Of a stretch of 31,817 nt of DNA, positions 13,162 through 21,972 are shown piece by piece. The position numbers and the translations under genes are program-made. Below the pieces are notes generated by a model, which did not search any database, was not told the DNA's origin, and saw nothing but the letters and a program-made list of their open reading frames with translations. Every line of letters starts with the position of its first letter. Position 1 is the first letter of the stretch. This DNA comes from a virus: IMG/VR virus record IMGVR_UViG_3300046517_001014, positions 1 to 31,817 of that record; one strand, written 5' to 3'.

Positions 13162-15800
13162 CAGCGCTTGCCCTTGGGCGGCGCGGCCGGCGCGGCCTCG
13201 TGTTGCACCTCGGTCGACGGCCCAATCGGGCGGTCAGCGAGCGCCCCGGCCTGGCCGGCTGCCTCAAGCGCCTCGCGCGCGAGCTCACGCAGCCGTGAGG
13301 TGTGGGCGTCGCTCGCGATCTTCGTGAGCGTCTCGCGTGCCGCTGCCGCTGCCGGATCGCCGGCCGCGCCCTGCGCTGCGCCGCCGAGCTGGGCGATTGC
13401 CTGCTGCTGTGCCGGTGACGCCCCCGGGTCGTAGATGCGCCGGGCTTCCGCGAGCCCCTCGCGAACCGTCGCGTCGTAGGCGTCGCGGCTGGCCTGCTCC
13501 TCCGGCGAGATGGGCACGACGGATTCCCGCCCGAACGATCCAGCCCTGAGCTGACGAGGACGGTTCTCGATGCTGCGCTGATCGGGCGAGAGGCCAATTT
13601 GCCGCTTGGCGATCTCGGCGTGGGCGACTTCGTCGAACGTCTCGGTCGGCTTCTGTAGAAGCCCCTGAAGCTGCTCCTGCTCCTGCGTCGGAGCCTGCTC
13701 CGGGATGTTCGAGGTGTCGCGGAGGATGCCCTTCGGCCCGCTCTGGTAGCCGAGCTGCGAAGTGAGGTCGTTGTCGAGGCTCGACTTCGCGTAGCCGATG
13801 ATGCTGTCGATCGCAGCCACCGACTTGCCCTTGCTCGTGATCCGCGAGACGAAGCTGTTGAAGTCGTTCCCGAAGATGTCCTCGACGGCGCCCATCTCAC
13901 GCGACGACACCTTGGCGTCCATCGACTGAATGAATCCTGTCTTCGACAGGTTCAACTTCGTCTTGAACGCCTGCCACTTCTCTCGATCCCATGCGCTCGG
14001 CCCCGCCTGGAGCTCGTGCTTCAGCTCGCCGAGCTGGTCGACGAAGGTCTGCGTCTGGCCGATCTTCTTCGTGACCTTGGCGGCCTCGGTCGGCTCGATG
14101 TGCGCGGGCTTTCCCTTGACGAGCAGCGGCTCGCCGGTCTGCGGATTGCGCACCACACTCGACGCATCCTTGATGCCCTGCTCCTGCGTCTTGCCGGACG
14201 TATCGAGCGTCCGGTTGTACGTTTCGACGTGCTGATTCAGCTCCTTCGCGGTGACCGGCATCGGCGGGATGGCCTCGACGGGGAGCTGCGGATACTGCGC
14301 GTGGATCTGTGCCGGTGTGAGGAGCGTGTTGTCAGCGGCCTTCGCGCCAGCCTCGCGCCCCTCCTTGGCCCAGCCGAGCGCGACATCCTGGCGATTCTTC
14401 CATCGCTCGTCGGCTTGCTTCTGGTTCACCTGGTTCAGCTGCTCGAGCTTGTAGCTCTCGTCGAACACCGTCTTGCGGATGCCCTCGGCTGCCGCGGCCG
14501 CGCGCCCCTGCATGTCCTTGATCGCGGCGCCGTAGTTCGCAAAGCCGGTGCCGCGCGGGTCGAAGTTCTGTTGCTCGGTGAGCAGCTTGTTCGTCGCGGC
14601 CTGATAGGTCGCGAGCCGCACGGTCTCCGAGGCCTGATACAGGTTCCCGGTGCGCGCGAACTCTTGCGCCACGGCGTTCTGTCGGACCCCCAGCGCGAAC
14701 TTGCCGGTCTCGATGTCCTGCTTTTGCGCGTCGATGTCGCGGTCGATGTTCTGCTGGATCAGGTCCATGCCGGCGTTGTGCGACGAACCCGTGCGGCTCT
14801 GCACGAGTCCCCCGACGACTGCGGCGAGCACAGCGGCGACCTTCTGGCCGCCGCTCCGCGTGGACATCCACCGGTTCGGATCGATCTTGGTTCCAGCGAG
14901 CTTCACTGCGTCGGCCACGATCTGGTCCGTCTTGGCCTGCGAGGCCGCGTCGGCCTTCGCGCGCGCCTCCTGGTCGGCGCGGAGCGCGCGCAGATTCGCA
15001 TCGTCGATCTGTGCCTGCTGAAGCGCGAGGCTGGTCCGCCGCTGCGTCTCGATCCCACGCTGGAGGTCGAGCAGCTGCTGCGGCGACGCGCTCTCGACGT
15101 AATGCCGCGCCTGATCGTCGGTCATGCCGGCTAGCGGGTCCTGCTGAACGTCTGCGCGCTCCGACGGCAGCACCGAGTCCGGGTTGCCCGGCGCGACGAA
15201 CGACGGGATCGGAGGCGGGGCCTGGTCGGGCGAGATCTGGATCCCGGGGAGCTGCGAGATGCCGGTGGCCGGCTGCGGGCCGAACGGAACAGGGGGCGGC
15301 GGCGCTGCCGCGAGATCAGGCGGCGGCGCGCCGGCGCCATACGGGAGCGGCGGTGGCCCCGGTGGGCCCGGCGGCGGTCTGCCGCCGCCCACCGGTGGCG
15401 CGCCCTCGGGCGGTGGCCCGATCATCGGCGGCGGCGGTGCGTTGATGTCGAGCGCGGCCGCGGGCACGCCCAGCCCGGGCTGCAACCCGGCGGGCGGCGC
15501 CGCGGGATCCGGCGCGGGCGGGGTCACCGGCGGGGCCACTGCCGGCGCCAGCGGCGCGGCGGCGAGCTCGGGGCCTGCCACGGGCGCACCGTCGGGCCCG
15601 ACCTGCTGGCCGCGTGGTATCGGCGGCAGCCCGGCAGCCCGGCGGATCTCGTCTTCCGGCGTCTCGGGCGCGTCGAAAGCCGGCCAGTGCGCCGGCGGCC
15701 ATTCCTGGTACTGCGGCGCCGCGTCGGCCAGGCTCGGGGGCGCCTCGCCATAGAGCTCGCGATCGATCGCGGTGTCGCCGCGCTCCTCGGTCGCCGCCAC
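13161..15800 (-). CDS. large internal virion-like protein with proline-rich N-terminus, 879 aa
   Basis: The start is GTG 15800, formed with the upstream TAG (TAGTG) and preceded by a GGGGGG run; the frame is open further upstream only as a shadow of the S74 gene. Residues about 34-205 are very Pro-, Ala- and Gly-rich (many PPPP runs) and disordered. Residues 220-300 are a charged coiled coil. At 321-333 there is a hydrophobic KVAAVLAAVVGGL, followed by NAGMDLIQQNIDRDIDAQK, a motif I associate with podovirus internal proteins. The remaining 500 residues are helical and Gln-rich. It probably belongs to the ejectosome with its downstream neighbour. Confidence 0.6.
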   Translation of the reverse strand: MAATEERGDTAIDRELYGEAPPSLADAAPQYQEWPPAHWPAFDAPETPEDEIRRAAGLPPIPRGQQVGPDGAPVAGPELAAAPLAPAVAPPVTPPAPDPAAPPAGLQPGLGVPAAALDINAPPPPMIGPPPEGAPPVGGGRPPPGPPGPPPLPYGAGAPPPDLAAAPPPPVPFGPQPATGISQLPGIQISPDQAPPPIPSFVAPGNPDSVLPSERADVQQDPLAGMTDDQARHYVESASPQQLLDLQRGIETQRRTSLALQQAQIDDANLRALRADQEARAKADAASQAKTDQIVADAVKLAGTKIDPNRWMSTRSGGQKVAAVLAAVVGGLVQSRTGSSHNAGMDLIQQNIDRDIDAQKQDIETGKFALGVRQNAVAQEFARTGNLYQASETVRLATYQAATNKLLTEQQNFDPRGTGFANYGAAIKDMQGRAAAAAEGIRKTVFDESYKLEQLNQVNQKQADERWKNRQDVALGWAKEGREAGAKAADNTLLTPAQIHAQYPQLPVEAIPPMPVTAKELNQHVETYNRTLDTSGKTQEQGIKDASSVVRNPQTGEPLLVKGKPAHIEPTEAAKVTKKIGQTQTFVDQLGELKHELQAGPSAWDREKWQAFKTKLNLSKTGFIQSMDAKVSSREMGAVEDIFGNDFNSFVSRITSKGKSVAAIDSIIGYAKSSLDNDLTSQLGYQSGPKGILRDTSNIPEQAPTQEQEQLQGLLQKPTETFDEVAHAEIAKRQIGLSPDQRSIENRPRQLRAGSFGRESVVPISPEEQASRDAYDATVREGLAEARRIYDPGASPAQQQAIAQLGGAAQGAAGDPAAAAARETLTKIASDAHTSRLRELAREALEAAGQAGALADRPIGPSTEVQHEAAPAAPPKGKR

Positions 15801-16195
15801 TACTCGCCCCCCATGTCGCCGGAGGATCCGCCGCCGGCGTCCCGGTCCGGGTGATAGCCGTACTCGGAAGGCGTCATCGGCGCGCGCGGCGTGAAGTCGC
15901 CTGCGGATTCCGATGCGGCGTCGGCCACGGCTGCGTCGCGGCGCTGCTGCGCGATCCGCGGCTGCTGCCGGATGCTCGAGGGCGTCGGGACTGACCCGGC
16001 GACCGCGGCGCCCTGCGCACCATATCGCAGCGCGTACCACTGGCCGCGGGCATCGGACCCGGCAGCCGGCCTCGCGACCGACTGCCACAGCTGGAACTCG
16101 CGCTCCTGCTCCGGCGATAACCTCGCCGCCGGCGCTTGCTGCTGCGATGCCTGCGCCTGCACGGCGCCCCACTCCGGCGGTGGCCAGATCGGCAC
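15800..16195 (-). CDS. hypothetical protein, 131 aa
   Basis: GTG 16195 directly follows the TAG of the upstream gene, so ribosomes can carry over. The sequence is Gln-, Ala- and Pro-rich, with an early PIWPPPEWG, an acidic helix (SPEQEREFQLWQSVARP) and a disordered Gly/Asp tail. No known domain is seen. It sits between the S74 protein and the proline-rich virion protein and is likely a minor virion or assembly component. Confidence 0.55.
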   Translation of the reverse strand: MPIWPPPEWGAVQAQASQQQAPAARLSPEQEREFQLWQSVARPAAGSDARGQWYALRYGAQGAAVAGSVPTPSSIRQQPRIAQQRRDAAVADAASESAGDFTPRAPMTPSEYGYHPDRDAGGGSSGDMGGE

Positions 16196-17122
16196 CTAGA
16201 CGACCTTGCTTTCGATCAGCTTGAGCCGCTTGTGTAGCGCCGCGATCATGGCGGTGTTCGCCGTCGAGAGATGGCCGCTGTCGACCATCTTGCCGCCCGG
16301 CGTGTCGACCACCGCGTGCGCCATGCCGCCGCGCTCGAGGTCCTGCGCCATGACGCCCGTGCGCTTGCCCGCGCCGAGCTTGTCCTCGTCCTTGTAGCGG
16401 TAGGAATACGATTTCAGCGCGTCGAGCATCTTGTTCGCGTCGTCGTCGCCTTCCTTCACGTCCGTCTTGAGCCGACGGTCGCTGAAGATGGCGCCGAGCC
16501 CGCCGACGATCGCGTTGCCGTACTTGTCGATGTTCGACTTCTCCGGCGCGCCCGCGTTCTGCGCGCCGTAGCCCTGCAGCGCCTGCCCACGCGCGCCCTG
16601 ACTGGCCTGCAGCGCCTGCGCGCCGTAGCCCTGCAGCGCGCCCGTATACTGCGTCTGCGCCTGGTTTCGCTCGGCGAGTCCGGCGACCGCCTGCTGCCCG
16701 GCGAGCCCCGCGTCCTGCCTGCCCGACTGGATCGCTGCGGTCCGCGCCGCGGAGGCAGCGTTCTGCGGCGCGGCGCCGGCCGCCATCGACTGCTGCGTTG
16801 CCTGGTTCCGTAGCATCGCCTGGCGCAGCTGCTCGGCGCTGACGGAGTTCTGGCCGTTCGCCTGCTGCTGCAGGGCCAGCATGTTGTTCTTTTGCTGGCC
16901 CTGGTTGTAGTTGAACTCCTGATTCTGCTGATCGGCAGTTCCGCCGGCGGCCGCGGCCTGCTGATAGAGGAGATCCTTCCGCTGCGCTTCCGCTGCGGCG
17001 CCCGGATCCTTCTGGAGGTTGCCGCCGATATCCCACCACGGCGCATTGGAGTTGTCGGCATCGCCGCCCAGCGGCTCGAACAGCCGTTGAGCGGTGTCAC
17101 CCCAGGAGTTCCAGAAGGCCAT
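16196..17122 (-). CDS. Gln/Ala-rich virion protein with C-terminal S74 self-cleaving chaperone domain
   Basis: A 308-residue protein. Residues 1-200 are Gln-, Ala- and Asn-rich and helical, with an exact octapeptide repeat ALQGYGAQ at 162-169 and 181-188. From about 210 comes an intramolecular chaperone (peptidase S74) domain: IFSDRRLKTDV with Ser214 and, five residues on, Lys219, the spacing of the known Ser/Lys dyad; then LDALKSYSYRYK, TGVMAQDLE and a C-terminal coiled coil. In tail spikes this domain drives trimerisation and then cuts itself off just before the Ser. Here it is joined to a helical segment, not a beta-helix fibre. It starts at ATG with a weak GAGAG site. Confidence 0.8.
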   Translation of the reverse strand: MAFWNSWGDTAQRLFEPLGGDADNSNAPWWDIGGNLQKDPGAAAEAQRKDLLYQQAAAAGGTADQQNQEFNYNQGQQKNNMLALQQQANGQNSVSAEQLRQAMLRNQATQQSMAAGAAPQNAASAARTAAIQSGRQDAGLAGQQAVAGLAERNQAQTQYTGALQGYGAQALQASQGARGQALQGYGAQNAGAPEKSNIDKYGNAIVGGLGAIFSDRRLKTDVKEGDDDANKMLDALKSYSYRYKDEDKLGAGKRTGVMAQDLERGGMAHAVVDTPGGKMVDSGHLSTANTAMIAALHKRLKLIESKVV

Positions 17123-17125
17123 AAA

Positions 17126-20100
17126 TCACACTCTCTGCGCCGGCGGGAGGCGCATCAGGAGTCCTGGTTCGATGCCGACCTCGAGGCCGAGGCCGGTCAG
17201 CTTGAACGACTCGCCCAGCGGCGCGCCCCACGCCCCGCCCTGGGGCGAGAACACGACGGGGCTGTTCGAGACCATGCCGGCCACGTTGACGACCTTCGTC
17301 GGCGTCACGTCGGCGTCAAGGAGGCCGAGGAGCGTCGAGCCGGTGTCGATCGCGGTCTCGAGCTGCGCGACGGTCGGCACGCCAGTCACGAGCACGCCCA
17401 CCGTTCCGATCGACGGTGACCACGAGCCAGTGGAGGCGTCGTAGGCGAAGTGATCGCGCACATCGACCGAGCCTGCGCCGACCACGAAGGCCATGTTGAG
17501 GACGATGAGGTTGCCTGCCTCGCCGACCGCCATCGCGCGGAAGATCGCAGTCCAGGTGGTGCCCGACGTGAGCACGCGATGCACGAAGTGCGTCGTGTCG
17601 AGGTCGGCCGTCGACGTCGAGCGCACCGCCGTGAGCCGGACCTTGATCGCCTGGCAGATCGGTCGCTTCGGGCCGTGTTGGACCTGTAGCGGACCGCCGA
17701 CGACCGTAGGACTCGGCGTCCACGCTTCGTCGTCGACGTACGTCGGGCCGCCGGCGTCCTGCTGGTAGTTGTAGGCCACACGCACGCGCAGGAGATGGTC
17801 ACCGCGGTACTCGCCGAGCACCTGTAGCTTGCGACAGCGCGTGGCCGCCTGCAGATCGGCAAGCTTGATCCATGCCGTCTCGACGTCGGGCCCGTAGTCG
17901 ACCCCCGTGTACGTCGTCAGCTGCGTGCGCGTTCCGGTCGCGGTCAGGTAGACCTGCGCGCCGCCGTACATGCAGGAGTGCACACCGTCGGAGATCGTCC
18001 ACTCCCCCCACTGCCCACCGGGGAAGTCGGGACGCGGATAGGCCCACATGATCATCCGCGACGCCGTCAAGATGCGGACCTGGTGTTGCGCTTCGAGGAC
18101 ATCGATCGAGAGCACGTCCTCGTCGTCGAAATCGGACACCGCGCCGCCGACATAGGTCAGGTTGCCGCCGTGATCGAGGAGCTGCCAGCCCTTGTCGCTC
18201 TTGAACAGCGTGCCGAGCGGCGTCAACGCCTGTGCATCATGCGATGTCACACCGACGTCCGCAGAAACGATGCGCGCGAGCGTGTAGTTCTGGCCCTGTC
18301 CGAGGTTGTCGAGCCCGACTCCGGCGAACGCGTAGAGCGCGGTCTCGCGGCCGACGTACACGGTCTCGTCCTGGACGAACACCGTCGTCATCCGGCCGCC
18401 GTCGCGCGGCACGTCGAACGGCAGCGAATCGTGGAAGGCGGCGACCTCGCCGGCGCCGCGAAGCTTCGACGGCCACACGCGATCCGGGTCACCGGCAACC
18501 CCGCCCAGAAACAGCCGCACATCGGTCGCCGCGATGATCGACGCGCCGGGCGGCGCGAGGTTCTCGAGCACAGCGCCGTTCTCGGGGTTCTCCTCCTTCG
18601 TCCCAAGTACGGCGTCCGCCATCTCATCACGCCATGCGACCGCGGGCTCGAACGCGGCGGTCGAGTCGTTCGGGATGAACTTGTTGGGATTCGTCGTGTT
18701 GTTCGGGTCCGAGCTCGTCGCGAGGAAGTACCCAGTCTCGTCGGTCGGGTTGACCTCCGTCCTCCACACTTCGGCCGCGATCGCGCCCGTGGCGGTCGTC
18801 TTGTGGGTCGCGTTGAGCGGCGCGAGCGTGCCCATCGCGAAGCCTGCCGGACCGCCCGACATCGTGGCCTTGCCGATCGTCGCCGTCGTGGAGCGGTCCA
18901 CATCGCCCTTGCCGTTGGGCCACCGCCACGTGACCTTGTACCCGTAGGTGCCGTTGGCCACGGAGCCGGTCCCGCTCTTGAGCATGTCGTAGGACCACGG
19001 GTAGAAGTGGAACCCGACCTCGACGAGCCGCGTGCCGTCGTACTGCAGGATCTCGCCGGCGGCGATGTAGAGCGTTGCTCCGATGCGCGCCACCCGGCGA
19101 GCCTCGTTCGAGTCGAACGTGAACGAGATGTCACGCGGCGAGCGGGCCGCGTATCCGGTACTGCCGCCGCCGACCGCGATCCTGCGCTTCGCCGTACCCA
19201 TCCACGAATACGTGGTCGAGCCGGACGTGAGCGCCACCCCCGGCAGGAGCCCGTTGTTGGGGCGCAGTCCGCCGCCGACCGCATAGGCCGCCTTCGCGCA
19301 AAAGAACGCGTCGTCGCGGTACAGGAGATAGGCATTCTGCGCTTGGGTCACGTTGGCGAGTGCGACGTCGCCCTGGAACTCGGAGTTCTGCCCGAACTCC
19401 ATCCACAGATAGACCGACCCGTTGTAGTCGAACGCCCGCGAGGCTGGCGCCAGTCCGTTGGTGAGCGTCGCCTGCGTCCCGAGCGTCCCCGCGCTGTCAA
19501 CGAAGTTGAATTTGGTCGCGAACAATGACCCGAACGACGCGGACTGCTGCGCTGACCAAAATACGTAACAGCGAAATGCGCCGCCGTTCTGCACCGAGCG
19601 ATGCGCAGCGGCGATCTGGTTCACCGGCGTACCCGCCGCCGTCCCGATCGCCTGGCCCGTGGTCACGTCGGCGAGCGTCGAAGTCGTGAGGAAGTCGCCT
19701 TGAATGTTAGATCCATTCGCGCGCACCACCTGGGTCTTGGTGCCGTCGGGGATCGTCGAGACAGCGAGCGGTCCATCCGCGGTCCGCGCCTTGGTGACTT
19801 GCGTGATCACGAGCGCCGGTGTCACCGTGAACACCTCGTAGCTCGTGGTCGTCACGCGTCGGGCAACACCGACGCACAGATCCTGCGATCCGACCTTCAC
19901 GACATCGTAGAAGGAGTTGAACGTCCCGCCTGCCAGGATCGTCGCAGTCGGCATTGAGCTGAGGTTTATCGCTGCCGGGTTGGCGGCGAGTACCACCAGC
20001 GCGGTCACGGACTGCACGAAGATCAGGATCCTTGTGGCGAGCGCGACGACGCGGGGGCGAGTGACCGTGATGAGTCCGGCGCCGAGCGATACCGGACCCT

Positions 20101-20566
20101 GGAGTACCGATCCTGTCGTCTTGTCGACGGCCGCAAGGAGAACGTCCGTGCCCTCGGCCCACGCGTAAATGATCACGCCCGAGAGCTCGGCGCGGTCACC
20201 GTCGAGCTGGTCCCCGGCTCGCGAGAACACCGGGGTCTCATCGACCTTCACCGCGAGGTGTGTTCCGCGCAGCACCCAGGCGGACAGCTGCGCGTTCCAG
20301 CTGTAGACGCTGTCCTTCGTGAACAGGACGAGCTCGCTGCCATTCCGCACGATCCGTCGCGCGTTCGCGATCGTGCCGCCGCCGAAGATCGCGCCCGCCG
20401 GCGTCCCGAACGGGAATCGCGGCTGCAGGCCACCGATCTCATCGAACTGGACATCACGGCAGATGTCGAGGAACGGCTCGGGGCGCGCGCGGTCGTCGGT
20501 GCGCTGCTGCAGCCCGGCCGCGAGCGGCAGGTTCCTGAGGGTCCACTGCAGGCCGTTGTGAGCCAT
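17126..20566 (-). CDS. very large tail nozzle-like virion protein, 1146 aa
   Basis: This is the longest gene in the window. The sequence is beta-rich throughout with blade-like repeats (RRIVRNGSELVLFTKDSVYSW; TVYVGRETALYAFAG; LFKSDKGWQLLDHGGNL), consistent with the propeller-type tail nozzle of podoviruses (gp12-like tubular protein B). The N-terminus begins with a short TLRNLPLAAGLQQRTDD and the C-terminus ends SFKLTGLGLEVGIEPG. It follows the putative adaptor genes, as the nozzle does in T7-like and related phages. No enzyme motif is seen. Assignment by size, order and beta pattern is reasonable, but a fused receptor-binding part is possible. Confidence 0.65.
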   Translation of the reverse strand: MAHNGLQWTLRNLPLAAGLQQRTDDRARPEPFLDICRDVQFDEIGGLQPRFPFGTPAGAIFGGGTIANARRIVRNGSELVLFTKDSVYSWNAQLSAWVLRGTHLAVKVDETPVFSRAGDQLDGDRAELSGVIIYAWAEGTDVLLAAVDKTTGSVLQGPVSLGAGLITVTRPRVVALATRILIFVQSVTALVVLAANPAAINLSSMPTATILAGGTFNSFYDVVKVGSQDLCVGVARRVTTTSYEVFTVTPALVITQVTKARTADGPLAVSTIPDGTKTQVVRANGSNIQGDFLTTSTLADVTTGQAIGTAAGTPVNQIAAAHRSVQNGGAFRCYVFWSAQQSASFGSLFATKFNFVDSAGTLGTQATLTNGLAPASRAFDYNGSVYLWMEFGQNSEFQGDVALANVTQAQNAYLLYRDDAFFCAKAAYAVGGGLRPNNGLLPGVALTSGSTTYSWMGTAKRRIAVGGGSTGYAARSPRDISFTFDSNEARRVARIGATLYIAAGEILQYDGTRLVEVGFHFYPWSYDMLKSGTGSVANGTYGYKVTWRWPNGKGDVDRSTTATIGKATMSGGPAGFAMGTLAPLNATHKTTATGAIAAEVWRTEVNPTDETGYFLATSSDPNNTTNPNKFIPNDSTAAFEPAVAWRDEMADAVLGTKEENPENGAVLENLAPPGASIIAATDVRLFLGGVAGDPDRVWPSKLRGAGEVAAFHDSLPFDVPRDGGRMTTVFVQDETVYVGRETALYAFAGVGLDNLGQGQNYTLARIVSADVGVTSHDAQALTPLGTLFKSDKGWQLLDHGGNLTYVGGAVSDFDDEDVLSIDVLEAQHQVRILTASRMIMWAYPRPDFPGGQWGEWTISDGVHSCMYGGAQVYLTATGTRTQLTTYTGVDYGPDVETAWIKLADLQAATRCRKLQVLGEYRGDHLLRVRVAYNYQQDAGGPTYVDDEAWTPSPTVVGGPLQVQHGPKRPICQAIKVRLTAVRSTSTADLDTTHFVHRVLTSGTTWTAIFRAMAVGEAGNLIVLNMAFVVGAGSVDVRDHFAYDASTGSWSPSIGTVGVLVTGVPTVAQLETAIDTGSTLLGLLDADVTPTKVVNVAGMVSNSPVVFSPQGGAWGAPLGESFKLTGLGLEVGIEPGLLMRLPPAQRV

Positions 20567-20883
20567 CAGAATACCGTCACGTCGACGGTGATGTCGGCGC
20601 CGAACCCGCTGGCGCTCAGCACGATCACCTGGTCGCTCCGGGACACCTCGCCCAACAGCCCCGCCGATGCGGCGCCGCGCGGCGGCGAGGCGATCACCAT
20701 CGAGGGCACGCGGCCGAGGCGGTGCGCCTTGGTCACCGTCCCGTTGTCCGGGATCACGACGTTGCGGATCGCGCGCGCGTCGGCCGCCGGCGCCGTCTGG
20801 AGCTCGCGGATCGCGTCGGCATGCGACTTCCGCACGCGCTCGGCAGCATCGTCCGCGAGCCGAAGGTCCGCGACCTGCCTCAC
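20566..20883 (-). CDS. small virion-associated protein, 105 aa
   Basis: The start is GTG 20883 in a GTGA overlap with the adaptor-like gene; the longer open frame upstream is its shadow. The first half is helical (VADLRLADDAAERVRKSHAD), the second beta-rich with a turn-rich VIPDNGTVTKAHRL and an ADITVDVTVF end. No family is recognised. The position between the adaptor and nozzle genes suggests a connector or tail-completion role. It overlaps the nozzle gene by ATGA. Confidence 0.6.
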   Translation of the reverse strand: MRQVADLRLADDAAERVRKSHADAIRELQTAPAADARAIRNVVIPDNGTVTKAHRLGRVPSMVIASPPRGAASAGLLGEVSRSDQVIVLSASGFGADITVDVTVF

Positions 20884-21575
20884 CGGTACCTCCAGCTCGC
20901 CGGATTCCAGATCCCGTTGATGTCCGACCGCCGGCCGAGCCCGCGCACGATCTGCCGCTTGGGCATCGTCAGCGAGCGCTGCACCGCCCATTCCTTGAGC
21001 CGCTTGAACGCGGCGGTGCTCTCGTCGATCGCTCGCTGCTGCATCGACTCGCTGCGATGGAGGGCGACCGAGGCGACGCCCCAGCCGATCGCCTCGAGCC
21101 CATCGCTGGTCACGACATCGATCGACGTGGAATCGGCCGACGTGTTGTAGCGCGTCGGCTGGGGGACGTAGACGTGCTTGTATGTCCCGGTCGTCGGTGT
21201 CGGAAAGAGCTGCAGGGTGACCCCGGAGAGACACCACGCGCGCGCCTCGCTCCCGCTGATACCGAGCAGCACGTCGCGCTCCTGGATCATCAGCTCAGGG
21301 AGCTCGCGGCGTCGTCCCGCGCTGTCGATCACGAAGTCGACGCCGATCGTCGATCGGTGGTCGCTCGGCAGCGAGAGGTCCGCGAGGTTCACGCTCGCCG
21401 TGGTCTCGAAACATCGTGCCCCGGTGTCCGCGACCGTCGTGTGGAGCCGCCCGTAGAACGTCGAGACGTGCGCCTTCCACTCGGTGGGATCGATCTGATC
21501 GCCACCACCGGCGGTCGTGTTGGCGAGCTGCTGGCTGTACGTCACCAGCTCGCCGAGTGTCACCGGGAAGGGCAT
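20880..21575 (-). CDS. head-tail adaptor-like protein, 231 aa
   Basis: The sequence begins PFPVTLGELVTYSQQLANTT, a pattern I associate with podovirus adaptor or tail tubular A-type proteins. It continues with helices, a beta core (VTLQLFPTPTTGTYKHVYV) and a C-terminal helical bundle (LEAIGWGVASVALHRSES) ending in a basic tail. Its length is close to that of gp11-type adaptors. It lies downstream of portal and capsid and upstream of the nozzle, the expected order. AGGAG sits about 4 bp before ATG 21575. Confidence 0.6.
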   Translation of the reverse strand: MPFPVTLGELVTYSQQLANTTAGGGDQIDPTEWKAHVSTFYGRLHTTVADTGARCFETTASVNLADLSLPSDHRSTIGVDFVIDSAGRRRELPELMIQERDVLLGISGSEARAWCLSGVTLQLFPTPTTGTYKHVYVPQPTRYNTSADSTSIDVVTSDGLEAIGWGVASVALHRSESMQQRAIDESTAAFKRLKEWAVQRSLTMPKRQIVRGLGRRSDINGIWNPASWRYR

Positions 21576-21587
21576 TACGCTCCTGGC

Positions 21588-21971
21588 TCAGGGCCCGATC
21601 AGCCCGTCGGACAGAAAGACCACGGTGAACGTCAACCACTGCAGCGCCGCGAGGTCGACCAGGTTGTTGCTTGCATCGTAGATCGACACGCGCAGCTTCC
21701 TCGTCGACACGTTGTAGTCGCCGCACGTGAACGAGTAGCCCTTGACGTTCGCTGGCGTGGTCGCGTGGATCACGCCAGCCTTTGGGCCGACGAACGTGCC
21801 GGGCACCTCCTGGTTCGTGCTCCACGCGAGCTCGACGATGCCGGTGGAGATCCACGTGGTGGTGAGCCCCCTGCCGATCACCTTCGTGACGGCGGTGGTG
21901 CCGCCGACGAACTTCACGAGGAAATCGCGCTCGCTCGGCTCCGAGGTCAGGACCGGGTAGAAGTCACCCAT
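21588..21971 (-). CDS. virion-associated protein, 127 aa; source of the 71-bp repeat
   Basis: ATG 21971 has a strong GGAGGAGT just upstream. The protein is beta-rich: GDFYPVLTSEPSERDFLVKF, GRGLTTTWISTGIVELAW, VKGYSFTCGDYNVSTRKLRV and LQWLTFTVVFLSDG. It could be a small structural or decoration protein. Residues about 26-49 are encoded by the segment duplicated at 6361-6431. It starts 1 bp before the previous gene ends its stop region, so the two are closely coupled. No family is recognised. Confidence 0.65.
   Translation of the reverse strand: MGDFYPVLTSEPSERDFLVKFVGGTTAVTKVIGRGLTTTWISTGIVELAWSTNQEVPGTFVGPKAGVIHATTPANVKGYSFTCGDYNVSTRKLRVSIYDASNNLVDLAALQWLTFTVVFLSDGLIGP
21826..21896 (+). repeat. 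71-bp direct repeat, copy 2 (inside the intact virion gene)
   Basis: Partner of 6361-6431 with 69 of 71 bases identical; similarity stops abruptly on both sides. Here it lies entirely within the minus-strand coding sequence at 21588-21971, which makes this the likely parental copy. Confidence 0.9.
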
Positions 21972-21972
21972 C

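Noticed and set aside
11863-13434. 523-residue plus-strand frame opposite the internal virion protein
   Set aside because: It has Arg/Gly/Glu-rich mirror composition and crosses the junction of two coupled minus-strand genes.
15801-17039. Extension of the proline-rich virion protein to a 1292-residue frame
   Set aside because: The added part is out-of-frame shadow of the S74 and neighbouring genes; GTG 15800 has a GGGGGG site and couples to the upstream stop.
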